Source of the DNA: Brachybacterium sp. UMB0905
Lineage (GTDB): Bacteria; Actinomycetota; Actinomycetes; Actinomycetales; Dermabacteraceae
Assembly (NCBI RefSeq): GCF_002871795.1
Contig: NZ_PNHL01000006.1
Location: 62,001-126,000 of the forward strand
DNA: 64,000 bases
Reading direction: 5' to 3'
A model generated the notes under the pieces. It saw only the letters and a list, made by a program, of their open reading frames with translations. It had not been told where the DNA came from and did not search any database. Position numbers and translations under genes: made by a program. Shown here one piece after another: positions 5,840 through 13,946 of this stretch (the stretch's first letter is position 1; each line of letters opens with the position of its first letter).

Positions 5840-6517
5840 TCACCAGAAGTAGCCGGCGGGCCGATCGCCGTAGGAGCCACAGAGGTTCGCGACCTCCTGC
5901 AACGACAGCCAGTAGTACTTCGGCGCGGTGTATCCGCCCAGCTTGTCGCGGGCGGGGTCAGCGATGAGCAGCTCGCGGGTCTCCGGGCGGTACCCGTCGA
6001 TCACCACGTAATGGCCGATCCGATTGGGGTTGCCGTACCAGGTCGGGTAGGTGTTCGGCGCCGCCTGCCAGTAGCCGATCGAGGCGTAGCCCGTATCGAC
6101 GTTCCGGGTCACGCGATCCCACAGGAGGTTCGCGGCATCGCTGCCCGCGGGCTTCCCGGAGATCTGCTCGAAGCGGTAGGTCGCATCGGGCAAGGTCGTG
6201 CTCAGGTAGTCATCCATCGTCCAGTACGGGGTGGCGCCGTACGCCTCGGTCTCCACCGCCGCGGCGATCGTGTCGATCGACGGCGGAGTGTCCATCTTGG
6301 CGCTGAGCGTCATCCAAATGGAGGTGGGGCCGCAGTAGTAGCCGTTCCTCTGCGCCATGTACGTCGATGCCGTGGTGATCTCCGTGGCGGCGACGGCCGG
6401 TGCGGACAGCCCCGCCGAGCCGGCGGCCAGGCCCACGCCCATCAGGGCGGCGGTGCCGAGGGTGCGCAGGGCGTCGCGGCGGTCGATGGTCACCGCGGTG
6501 GGTCGAGGGGTGGTCAT
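5840..6517 (-). CDS. Tat-exported C39-like cysteine peptidase
   Basis: Predicted 225 aa with GAGGAG upstream of the ATG. The N-terminus is a twin-arginine signal: RRDALRTLG at residues 13-21, a hydrophobic core and a likely cleavage after APAVAA near residue 44. The mature part has the papain-like C39/C39-like arrangement: Gln56 five residues before Cys62 in YYCGPTS, His169 in GHYVVIDGY and Asp187 in LIADPA. All expected active-site residues are present, so it should be a secreted peptidase or a related acyl-cleaving enzyme. It is divergent from a paralogue at 6795-7397 that shares architecture and the last four residues, GYFW. The substrate is unknown; no bacteriocin or ABC exporter lies nearby. 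Confidence 0.78.
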   Translation of the reverse strand: MTTPRPTAVTIDRRDALRTLGTAALMGVGLAAGSAGLSAPAVAATEITTASTYMAQRNGYYCGPTSIWMTLSAKMDTPPSIDTIAAAVETEAYGATPYWTMDDYLSTTLPDATYRFEQISGKPAGSDAANLLWDRVTRNVDTGYASIGYWQAAPNTYPTWYGNPNRIGHYVVIDGYRPETRELLIADPARDKLGGYTAPKYYWLSLQEVANLCGSYGDRPAGYFW

Positions 6518-6794
6518 ACGAGCTCCTCTCGGGTCAGGGGAGAGCGGAACGATGTGCCCCGGACGGTACGTCCCACGGGATCAGGTGCACATGGGCAGTT
6601 GTATCCCTTGACGCACCGGTGGGGCGGCACCGCCTTTCGACACCCCGTCCTTTCGTCCCGGTCCCCGCGAGGGACAGGACCGAGAGGTTCGCACCGAGGA
6701 AGGAAGCGCCGCCGCGCGGTCCGCTCCTAGCGTGGAGGACGAGACATACCGAGCCGCAGCAGCGGCCACCCGAGACCTCCTGGAGGACACCGCG
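6518..6794. promoter_or_regulatory. Divergent promoter region of the two C39-like genes
   Basis: This 277-nt spacer has no supported gene. It must carry both divergent promoters. TAGCGT at about 6729-6734 is a plausible -10 for the rightward gene and implies a leader of about 55 nt. I could not assign the leftward -10 with confidence. Confidence 0.4.
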
Positions 6795-7397
6795 ATGAGC
6801 ACCCTGACCCGTCGGAACATGCTGCGTGCGAGCGGCCTGACCGTCCTGGCCGGCTTCGGCGCTGCGGCGCTGGCCGCGCCCGCACAGGCCGCAGATCACA
6901 CTGTCCCTCACGAGTACGTGGTGCAGCCGAACTTCTTCTGGTGCGGGCCCAGCGCCTGCCATATGGCGATCACCGCGAAGACCGGCTCCCCTGGCCTGGA
7001 GGCCCTCGCCCAGCAGCTGGGCACCACCGAGAACGGCACGAACTTCGGCGCGATCTCCCCGGTGCTGACCCAGAACATCCCGGGTGCCACGTACCGCGAT
7101 CAGTGGATCGCCGGCAATGACGCCACCCCGGAGGAGAAGGCAGTGTTCTGGGACCGGGTGAAGGCGAACATCGACACGGGCTTCGCGACCGTGTGCAACT
7201 GGGTGGTGCCCCCGGGCAGCTACCCCAACGGCTACCAGAACGGCTCGACGATCTACCACTTCACGACGGTCGTCGGCTATAACGATAACCGCGATCTGCT
7301 CATCGCGGACTCCGCGAACTTCAACAACGTGGGCGTCTATTGGGTCCCCTCGGATCGGGTGGCGACCCTGTGCGCCGAGCGCGGCTACTTCTGGTGA
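6795..7397 (+). CDS. Tat-exported C39-like cysteine peptidase, paralogue of its divergent neighbour
   Basis: Predicted 200 aa. ATG 6795 is chosen because GGAGG lies at 6782-6786 and because it places the Tat motif (TRRNMLRASG) at residues 5-14; the frame is open further upstream. Cleavage is likely after APAQAA near residue 33. Active-site candidates are Gln44, Cys50 in FWCGPS, His155 in IYHFTTVVGY and Asp172 in LIADSA, the same layout as the neighbour. Both proteins share a WDRV..N.DTG(Y/F)A block and end in GYFW. The pair probably arose by duplication. The physiological substrate is not evident; a role in cell-surface or nutrient proteolysis is possible. Confidence 0.78.
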   Translation: MSTLTRRNMLRASGLTVLAGFGAAALAAPAQAADHTVPHEYVVQPNFFWCGPSACHMAITAKTGSPGLEALAQQLGTTENGTNFGAISPVLTQNIPGATYRDQWIAGNDATPEEKAVFWDRVKANIDTGFATVCNWVVPPGSYPNGYQNGSTIYHFTTVVGYNDNRDLLIADSANFNNVGVYWVPSDRVATLCAERGYFW

Positions 7398-7460
7398 GCC
7401 GCTGACCTGAGTCGTCACGGGTGCGGCGCGCGGGCGCGTCCACACCCTGGCTGCAGTACC

Positions 7461-7491
7461 GGCCCCGGACACCGAGCAGGTGTCCGGGGCC
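7461..7491. terminator. Perfect 13-bp hairpin between convergent genes
   Basis: GGCCCCGGACACC at 7461-7473 pairs exactly with 7479-7491 around a 5-nt loop. It sits between the stops of the rightward C39-like gene and the leftward sdaA gene and can serve both as a bidirectional terminator. Confidence 0.75.
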
Positions 7492-7513
7492 GATGACGTG
7501 CGGGAGAGGCGGA

Positions 7514-8953
7514 TCAGCACACGGGCAGCGCGACGTTCACCGCCAGCCCGCCTTCCGCGGTCTCCTTGTACTTGCTGGACATGTCCAGACCCGTGATCTT
7601 CATGGTGCGGACCACGTCATCCAGGGACACCATCGGCGTGCTGTGCTCGAACACCGCCATCCGCGCCGCCGTGATCGCGGTGTGCGAGGCCACGGCGTTG
7701 CGCTCGATGCACGGCACCTGGACCAGGCCACCGATGGGGTCGCAGGTCAGGCCCAGATGATGCTCCATCGCGATCTCCGCGGCGGTGCACACCTGCTTCG
7801 GGCTCCCACCCAGGATCTGGGCCAGACCTGCGGCCGCCATCGACGAGGCGGAACCCACCTCGCCCTGACAGCCCACCTCCGCGCCGGAGAGGGATGCCAG
7901 CTCCTTGATGACGATGCAGATCGCACCGGCCACCAGCATGAACTCCACCGCGATGTCCTCGCGGGCGCGGCGCTGCTCCTCGGTCAGCTCCGCCCAGGGA
8001 CGCACTCCGCAGCCTTCGATGGCGCGCGGCGTGTAGTGGGTGGCGTAGAAGATGACTGCAGGAAGGATGCCCGCCGCCCCGTTGGTCGGGGCGGTGATGA
8101 CCCGCCCCCCGGAGGCGTTCTCCTCATTGACCGCGAGGGCCACGAGGCTGGTCCACTCCACCCAGAACTGGGGGTCGCGCGTGGGATCCTGCTCGCGCAG
8201 GGAGGAGTACCACTCCGGAGCGCGCCGACGGGTGTTCAGTCCGCCGGGCAGCACCCCGCTGCGGGTGAGGCTGTTGGCCTTGCACTCCTCCATGATCCGC
8301 CAGCGACGGGCCAGGCCGTCACGCACCTCCTCAGGAGTGCGCAGCACCGTCTCGTTGGCCATCATGACCTCGGGGATGGTCATCCCCTCGCGACGGCAGT
8401 GCTCCAGCAACTCCGCTCCGGTGCCGAAGGGGAAGGGGAACACGACCTCCTCCGGGGAGGTCTCCGTCTGCGCGGTCTCCTCACCGTCGTGGACCACGAA
8501 GCCCCCGCCGATCGAGTACGAGTACCGCTCGCGCAGCACCTCACCGTCCGCGTCCAGGGCCTGGAACCGCATCCCGTTGGCGTGCCGCTCGAGGAAGGTC
8601 AGCGGATGCTGTCCGATGTCCTCGATGCCGAACACGATCTCGGGGCCGTCCCCGCCCAGGCGGAGCGGGGCGCCCTCGGCCAGCTCGGCCAGGCGCGTGT
8701 CCACCACATCGGGATCCACCGTGTCGGGGCGATGCCCGTCCAGGCCCAGGAGCACGGCGCCGAAGGTGCCGTGGCCCTGCCCGGTGGCTGAGAGGGACCC
8801 GTACAGGTCCACCGCGATCTGGGCGGTGCGCTCCAGCAGACCCTCGCTGCGCAGCAGCTCGGCGAAGTCCGCTCCGGCATTCATCGGTCCCACGGTGTGG
8901 GAGGACGACGGGCCGATCCCGATCGAGTACAGGTCGAAGACGCTGACAGTCAT
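7514..8953 (-). CDS. sdaA: L-serine ammonia-lyase (L-serine dehydratase), iron-sulphur type
   Basis: Predicted 479 aa, single-chain type with the beta and alpha domains fused. It converts L-serine to pyruvate and ammonia in the cytosol using a [4Fe-4S] cluster. The N-terminus shows the family signature SIGIGPSSSHTVGPM. Cluster cysteines appear at 362 (GCQGEVG), 404 (TCDPIGG) and 415 (VPCIERN), and the chain ends in Cys479. That spacing (42, 11, then a C-terminal Cys) matches the known tail-in-mouth arrangement of the Legionella enzyme. AAGGAG precedes the ATG. It lies 30 nt after the serine transporter gene on the same strand, giving an uptake-plus-degradation operon. The product pyruvate links to the pta-ackA pathway further along. 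Confidence 0.95.
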   Translation of the reverse strand: MTVSVFDLYSIGIGPSSSHTVGPMNAGADFAELLRSEGLLERTAQIAVDLYGSLSATGQGHGTFGAVLLGLDGHRPDTVDPDVVDTRLAELAEGAPLRLGGDGPEIVFGIEDIGQHPLTFLERHANGMRFQALDADGEVLRERYSYSIGGGFVVHDGEETAQTETSPEEVVFPFPFGTGAELLEHCRREGMTIPEVMMANETVLRTPEEVRDGLARRWRIMEECKANSLTRSGVLPGGLNTRRRAPEWYSSLREQDPTRDPQFWVEWTSLVALAVNEENASGGRVITAPTNGAAGILPAVIFYATHYTPRAIEGCGVRPWAELTEEQRRAREDIAVEFMLVAGAICIVIKELASLSGAEVGCQGEVGSASSMAAAGLAQILGGSPKQVCTAAEIAMEHHLGLTCDPIGGLVQVPCIERNAVASHTAITAARMAVFEHSTPMVSLDDVVRTMKITGLDMSSKYKETAEGGLAVNVALPVC

Positions 8954-8983
8954 GATGAGCTCCTTCCTTCGGCTCGGGGTGGA

Positions 8984-10303
8984 TCAGGCGAACAGCCGGA
9001 CGATAGATACGAGGATCGCGCCGATGGCGATGATGCCCATGACCACCACGAAGATGTTCGAGATCTTGCCGCGGTACGGCGCGAGCGCCGGGACCTTGCG
9101 GATCGCGATCATCGGCATGATGTAGAGGATCGCGGCGATGACCGGGCCGGACAGAGTCTCGATCACGCCGAGGATGCTCGGGTTGAGGATCGCGACAATC
9201 CAGGTCGACAGGAACATGAAGGCCGCCACGAGGATGGAGACCTTGCGCTTGCCCAGGGACTCGTAGACGCCGGGGGTGAAGCCGCGGACCAGACCAGCCG
9301 CACCTTCGGCGGCACCGAGGTAGTGACCGAAGAAGGACGAGCCGATGGCGACGATGGCGATGGCCGGGCCGGCATAGGCGATGGCCGGGGTGTCGTTGAC
9401 GTTCGCCAGGTAGGACAGCACCGGGAGGTTCGCCTCACGGGCGGCGGCCAGGCCGTCGGCGCCGAGGGACAGCACGCAGGACCACACGAACAGCATGGTG
9501 AAGACCACCAGGATGGTCGCGGTGCGCTTGAGGACCCAGGAGGCCCGCTCAGCGGCCTTATCACCGTGCGCACGCTGCATCGCGAGCGAGAAGGCGGAGA
9601 TGGCCGGGGAGTGGTTGAAGGCGAAGACGAGCACGGGGATCATCAGCCAGGTGGTCATCAGCAGACCGCCGCCGCCGCCCTTGGGCAGCTGGGTCAGGTC
9701 GCCGATGTGCCAGGTGGGGATCAGCATCAGGGAGATGATGAACAGGGCCGCGATCAGCGGGTACACCAGGAACTGGGTGACGGCGAGCATGATCTTCTCA
9801 CCGGCGATCATCACGGCCATCATCAGGGCGATGAGCACGAAGGAGAGGATCGGGCGCGGGACCTGCGGCAGGCCCAGCTGGTTGACCATCAGCGAGTCGA
9901 TGGTGTTGGTGATGGACACGCCGTAGATCAGCACGATTGGGTAAATCGCGAAGAAGTACAGGATCGTGATGGCCTTGCCGACGCCGGGGCCGAAGTAGTC
10001 GCCGGCCACCACGGTGATGTCCTCGCCCTTGCGCGGGGACACGCACACGAAGCGGGACAGGGCCCGGTGGGAGAAATACACCATCGGGCCGATGATGATC
10101 GTCACGAACAGCAGCGGCCAGATGCCGCCAGCGCCCGCATTGATGGGAAGGAACAGGATCCCTGCGCCCACGGCGGTGCCGAAGAGGCTGATCACCCAGC
10201 TGAAGTCCTGGGCCTTGCTGCCCTTGGTGGTTGTCGGGGTGGAGGAGGGATCAGAAGCGCCCGAGGGGACGCTCGCAGAGGTATCGGTCGCGCTCGACAT
10301 CAT
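8984..10303 (-). CDS. sdaC: Serine transporter, HAAAP family (SdaC-like)
   Basis: Predicted 439 aa, an inner-membrane proton-coupled serine importer by family. After a Ser/Thr/Pro-rich cytosolic tail of about 35 residues there are about 11 hydrophobic segments, starting with FGTAVGAGILFLPI, a motif characteristic of the SdaC/TdcC hydroxy/aromatic amino acid permease group. Two adjacent ATG codons occur; the second (10300) has better spacing from GAGG. Adjacency to sdaA on the same strand with a 30-nt gap supports serine as the substrate over threonine. The promoter must lie in the 215-nt gap upstream, which also follows the regulator gene. Confidence 0.88.
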   Translation of the reverse strand: MMSSATDTSASVPSGASDPSSTPTTTKGSKAQDFSWVISLFGTAVGAGILFLPINAGAGGIWPLLFVTIIIGPMVYFSHRALSRFVCVSPRKGEDITVVAGDYFGPGVGKAITILYFFAIYPIVLIYGVSITNTIDSLMVNQLGLPQVPRPILSFVLIALMMAVMIAGEKIMLAVTQFLVYPLIAALFIISLMLIPTWHIGDLTQLPKGGGGGLLMTTWLMIPVLVFAFNHSPAISAFSLAMQRAHGDKAAERASWVLKRTATILVVFTMLFVWSCVLSLGADGLAAAREANLPVLSYLANVNDTPAIAYAGPAIAIVAIGSSFFGHYLGAAEGAAGLVRGFTPGVYESLGKRKVSILVAAFMFLSTWIVAILNPSILGVIETLSGPVIAAILYIMPMIAIRKVPALAPYRGKISNIFVVVMGIIAIGAILVSIVRLFA

Positions 10304-10518
10304 CGTCCTCGAAGGTGTGGCCGCGCTGTTGCGGCGGGGTGGTCGCCCCGGCGGGAGCTGGGGGGCGATGGTGCCGACTGCTCGGTGGCTGGTCGATCAC
10401 CACACCACGATGGTGGACCTTTTTTCTCAGCTCCGTGACACCTTTCGTCCCGACCTCACCCCTCAAATCACACCTGACCTGCGGTTTTTATGTGAGAAAA
10501 GTTTTTTGTCACGTTTGC
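10304..10518. promoter_or_regulatory. sdaC-sdaA promoter region with an AT-rich inverted repeat (10491-10512)
   Basis: This gap contains the most AT-rich stretch of the sda locus (10481-10513). Within it TGTGA at 10491-10495 and TCAC at 10509-10512 flank an A-run and a T-run, forming a pseudo-palindrome suited to a dimeric regulator such as the adjacent YheO-type protein. The half-site gap is too wide for a standard CRP/GlxR box. Confidence 0.4.
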
Positions 10519-11223
10519 TCACTTGGGCCTGCGGGCGGCCCGGAGGCAGCGGTAGACCGTCGGGACGGACACCTCGAGGGCATCGGCCACATCAGCCACC
10601 GCACCCTTGAGCCGGAAGATCCCCTCATTCTCGAGAGCTGCGACGACCTCCTGGCGGTCCGCAGGGGTGAAGTCCCCCAGCGGCACGCCGCGGCGCTCGA
10701 TCTCCCGCTGGGTCGCGGTCACCGCGATCTCCTCGGCGGAGGTCGCGAGGTTCTCCTGCCACTGGCTGTCCTCGAGCTCCGTGGTGATCCCCGGCAGGTG
10801 GCGTTCGCTGATCTTCCCGGCCAGACCGATCAGCTGCTCGAGCAGGCTGTCATCGGTGTTGATGCACAGCATCGCCACCACGCGGCCGTGGCGGCGGAAG
10901 AAGTACGTGGCCGAGCGGAAGAACTTCCCGCCCCCATCGGCAGAGGCACGGTATCCGGTGACGTAGTCATCGGTGTGAGCGCGGCCATCGCGCAGCATGC
11001 GCAGCACGAGATCCGTGGCGGGAGCACCGATCGTGCGACCGCTGTTCTCCCCATTGGCGATCGCGATCACGGAGGCATCCAGGCGCGCCACATCATGCAG
11101 CACCACCTCGGAGGTCTTGCCCAGCACCTCCCCCAGGAACGGGACGATGGGGATGAAACGCCGCACGTATTCGCTGTCGGTGAGGTGGTCGTCCAGTGCC
11201 GCCTCATAGTCGTCGAGCATCAT
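10519..11223 (-). CDS. YheO-type transcriptional regulator (PAS-like domain plus HTH)
   Basis: Predicted 234 aa. The N-terminal two thirds resemble the YheO-like PAS domain (LGKTSEVVLHDVA, IANGENSGRTIG, FFRRHGRVVAMLCIN) and the C-terminal 60 residues hold an HTH ending VADALEVSVPTVYRCLRAARR, the layout of the DauR/YheO family that controls amino acid catabolism. It lies just upstream of sdaC-sdaA on the same strand and overlaps the ATPase gene before it, so it is a likely regulator of serine use, probably sensing a small molecule through the PAS-like part. The ligand cannot be read from sequence. Two consecutive ATG codons start the gene. Confidence 0.85.
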   Translation of the reverse strand: MMLDDYEAALDDHLTDSEYVRRFIPIVPFLGEVLGKTSEVVLHDVARLDASVIAIANGENSGRTIGAPATDLVLRMLRDGRAHTDDYVTGYRASADGGGKFFRSATYFFRRHGRVVAMLCINTDDSLLEQLIGLAGKISERHLPGITTELEDSQWQENLATSAEEIAVTATQREIERRGVPLGDFTPADRQEVVAALENEGIFRLKGAVADVADALEVSVPTVYRCLRAARRPK

Positions 11224-12791
11224 CGCCGCCGCCTGGTGCCGAACAGCGAACGGGTGATCTCCCGGCCCAAGACGGTGCCGGCTGAGCGCAGGAAGGACTT
11301 CACGGCGGGGTTCGCCAGGAGCCCCTCGTCCTTCGTGCGCCGGGAGCTCTTCGTGGGCCGACGGCCCGGTGGCGCCTGCTCCGGGTCGCGCTCGGCGTCC
11401 TCGGCGGCGCGCGTCTCCTCCTCGGCAATGCGTTCAGCCTCCGCTTCAGCGCGGGCGGTGAGGATCTCGAAGGCGCTCTCGCGGTCCACGGGCGTGCCGT
11501 AGCGCTCCTGCAGCGGCGAGGCCTCGACGATCGTGGCGATCGCCTCCTCGCCGGCGGGCTCCATGGAGGATTCGGGGGCGCGGATCGCGGTGATCGCAAC
11601 GGGCGTGGGGGCGCCGTCTTCGCTCAGGACGGTGACGATCGCCTCGCCGGTACCCAGCGCCGGGATCACCTCGGTCAGGTCATGCTCGCTGGTGGGGAAG
11701 GTGGAGGCGGTGGCCTTCAGCGCCTTCGCGTCCTGGGGGGTGAAAGCGCGCAGGGCGTGCTGGATGCGGTTGCCCAGCTGCGCCAGGACGTCGGCGGGGA
11801 TGTCCTTCGGGGTCTGGGTGATGAAGAAGACGCCCACGCCCTTGGAGCGGATCAGGCGGACGGTCTGCACCACCTGCTCGAGGAAGGCCCTGGAGGCATC
11901 CTGGAACAGCAGATGTGCTTCGTCGAAGAAGAACACGAGCTTGGGGACGTCGAGGTCTCCCACCTCGGGCAGATCCTGGTAGAGCTCGGCGAGCATCCAC
12001 ATCATGAAGGTGGAGAACAGGGCCGGACGGGAGGCCACCGCGGGCAGCTCAAGGCAGGAGAGGATCCCGGTGCCGTCCTCAGCGGAGCGCAGCAGCTCCT
12101 GGACGTCGAAGGCGGGCTCGCCGAAGAACACATCGGCCCCGGAGGCCTCGAAGGCGGTGAGCTTGCGCAGGATCACCCCGGCGGTGGCGCTCGAGATCCC
12201 GCCGATGCCCTTCAGCTCCCCCTTGCCCTCCTCGGAGGTGAGGAACTGGATGAGGGAGCGCAGATCCTTGAGGTCCAGCAGCGCGAGCCCCTGGGTATCG
12301 GCGTAGTGGAAGATCAGCCCCAGCGAGGATTCCTGGGTCTCGTTGAGGTCCAGCACCTTGGCCAGCAGCACCGGCCCGAAGTCGCTCACGGTGGTGCGGA
12401 TCGGCACGCCCTGGCCCTGCCCGCCCAGGCTGTAGAACTCGGTGACGGGGGCGCGGGAGACCCATTCCTGGCCGCGCGCCGCAGCGCGGGCGGCGAGCTT
12501 CTCGGAGCCTGCGGCGGGCACGGCGATGCCGGACAGATCGCCCTTCATATCGGCGACGAACACGCTCGCCCCCGCTGCCGCGGCCTGCTCAGCGATGATC
12601 TGCAGGGTGCGGGTCTTTCCGGTGCCGGTCGCCCCGGCGATCAGCCCGTGGCGGTTCAGCATCGGCACCGAGAGGTTCACGGGCGTAGCCGCATCCGGCT
12701 GCTCATCGACCACGAGAGCGCCGAGATGGATCCGCGCGCCGGGGAAGGCATACGCCGTTCGGACAGCGGTGATCTCAGGGGTGCTGGACAT
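11220..12791 (-). CDS. DUF853 (YjgR/HerA-like) P-loop ATPase
   Basis: Predicted 523 aa with AGGAG 6 nt before the ATG. The Walker A motif is GATGTGKT near residue 54, preceded by LNRHGLIAG, and the Walker B motif is LVFFFDEAHLLF near residue 290, followed by a FFITQTPKD sensor block. This matches the DUF853/YjgR family, HerA/FtsK-related ATPases of unknown cellular role. A charged, Ala/Glu-rich coiled region and a basic C-terminus (FGTRRRR) follow the core. The stop overlaps the regulator start by 4 nt, so regulator and ATPase are co-translated. Whether it acts on DNA or protein is not known. Confidence 0.9.
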   Translation of the reverse strand: MSSTPEITAVRTAYAFPGARIHLGALVVDEQPDAATPVNLSVPMLNRHGLIAGATGTGKTRTLQIIAEQAAAAGASVFVADMKGDLSGIAVPAAGSEKLAARAAARGQEWVSRAPVTEFYSLGGQGQGVPIRTTVSDFGPVLLAKVLDLNETQESSLGLIFHYADTQGLALLDLKDLRSLIQFLTSEEGKGELKGIGGISSATAGVILRKLTAFEASGADVFFGEPAFDVQELLRSAEDGTGILSCLELPAVASRPALFSTFMMWMLAELYQDLPEVGDLDVPKLVFFFDEAHLLFQDASRAFLEQVVQTVRLIRSKGVGVFFITQTPKDIPADVLAQLGNRIQHALRAFTPQDAKALKATASTFPTSEHDLTEVIPALGTGEAIVTVLSEDGAPTPVAITAIRAPESSMEPAGEEAIATIVEASPLQERYGTPVDRESAFEILTARAEAEAERIAEEETRAAEDAERDPEQAPPGRRPTKSSRRTKDEGLLANPAVKSFLRSAGTVLGREITRSLFGTRRRR

Positions 12792-12876
12792 CGGAACTCC
12801 TGCGCAGAAGGGAATGAGGGCATGGTAATAGGCGGCTCGGGCGCTGAGCAGGACCTTCAGGCCTTACCGTAGGCCC

Positions 12877-13887
12877 ATGCCCGCTTCCGAGCCTGTGACC
12901 CCTGCCCCCTCGGCCCCCGCTGCACCTCGCGCTGTGCACGCCACGGAGGAACTGAGCGCCGCCGATGTCCGCGTGATGCTCACCGCGCCCTCCCGCGAGG
13001 GGCTGCTGGACCTGCTGGGGATCACCGGTGCTGACGCTCATGAGCTCCTCCCCCAGGCCGATGCCGTCGCCGCCGATGCGGAGCTGCTGGCGGAGGTCAC
13101 GACCATCGCGAACCGGCTGCGCGCCGAGGCAGGGCTCGAGACGACGGCGGTGGACCTCGCGGCGGACAAGGAGCGGCTGGATGCGCTGCAGCAGCGGCTC
13201 CTGCCCGGGGAGGGACTGTTGGTGATCCTCGCCGCCGTGGTCTCCACCGCGACGGTGCGCGCCTGGCATACCGCGCGCGGCCTCACCACCGAGCAGTCCT
13301 GGCATGTGCTCGCGGACCTCGGCCAGCAGATGCGGGTGCATCGCAGCGGCACCGGGCGGCTGGGTCTGCACCAGCTGAACTGGGTGAGCCTGAACTGGGC
13401 GGGGCGGCTTGTGCACCTGGGGCGCCTGCAGTTCGATCTGCACCGTCGGGCGATCCACGGCGCCCCCGAGCGCTGGGTGCTCGGCACCCATATCCCGGCC
13501 ACGGGGCCGCTTGATCCATCGGCCGTGGAGGAGTCTTTCGCCGCGGCCACCGCGTATTTCACGGGGCACTATCCGGAGTTGCAGGAGGATCGAGGACCGG
13601 ATGCACCGCGGTTCGGCCACGAGTTCGTGTGCGATTCCTGGCTGATCTCCGATGCCTTCGCCGAGATCACGGGGCCAGAATCGAACCTCGCGCGGTTCGC
13701 GGCGCTGTGGGACCGGATCGCGGTGCAGGAGAACGCGGCCGATGGTGCGCTGTTCTTCACCTTCGGTCTACGTCCGCCGGTGGATGCCCGCTCCCTCCCT
13801 CGCCGCACCCGGCTCGAGCGGGCGGTGGCGGATCGGCGGGCCGATGGGCGCGGCTGGACCGGCGGGGTGGGGCACCTGGTGCGCTGA
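12877..13887 (+). CDS. Acyltransferase-domain protein with GNAT-like C-terminus
   Basis: Predicted 336 aa. The start is ATG 12877, exactly 6 nt after a TACCGT hexamer, so the transcript is probably leaderless. It resembles a two-domain actinobacterial family annotated as acyltransferase domain-containing: an N-terminal helical domain (LSAADVRVML, LLGI, then a long helix) and a C-terminal GNAT-like domain with WLGTHIP-type (here WVLGTHIPATGPL) and CDSWLI segments. The substrate is unknown. It is divergent from the DUF853 gene and followed 59 nt later by another GNAT-type gene with its own promoter signal. Confidence 0.68.
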   Translation: MPASEPVTPAPSAPAAPRAVHATEELSAADVRVMLTAPSREGLLDLLGITGADAHELLPQADAVAADAELLAEVTTIANRLRAEAGLETTAVDLAADKERLDALQQRLLPGEGLLVILAAVVSTATVRAWHTARGLTTEQSWHVLADLGQQMRVHRSGTGRLGLHQLNWVSLNWAGRLVHLGRLQFDLHRRAIHGAPERWVLGTHIPATGPLDPSAVEESFAAATAYFTGHYPELQEDRGPDAPRFGHEFVCDSWLISDAFAEITGPESNLARFAALWDRIAVQENAADGALFFTFGLRPPVDARSLPRRTRLERAVADRRADGRGWTGGVGHLVR

Positions 13888-13946
13888 CCGGATCCGGGGC
13901 CCTCGTTCGGGCGGCAGCATGGCCGGCGCCGTGGAAAAATAGGTCC

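Noticed and set aside
5761..7405. A 12-nt word, GTGAGCCGCTGA, shared by 5761-5772 and 7394-7405, considered as an att pair
   Set aside because: Too short and too G+C-rich to be convincing. The segment between holds only the C39-like pair, and neither copy lies at a recombinase-type site.
10398..10426. Terminator at the ACCACGATGGT hairpin followed by a T-run
   Set aside because: The stem is only 4-5 bp and the T-run is on the plus strand, where no gene ends; the local genes run leftward.
8897..10438. A 513-codon plus-strand open frame opposite sdaC
   Set aside because: The translation is dominated by Asp, Glu, His and Gly-Gln runs and is the antisense of a well-supported 11-helix transporter.
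10491..10512. CRP/GlxR binding site upstream of sdaC
   Set aside because: The half-sites TGTGA and TCAC are separated by far more than the 6 nt of the consensus.
13629..13946. Extending the tandem GNAT gene upstream
   Set aside because: It would overlap the preceding acyltransferase gene in another frame. ATG 13947 fits the domain boundary.
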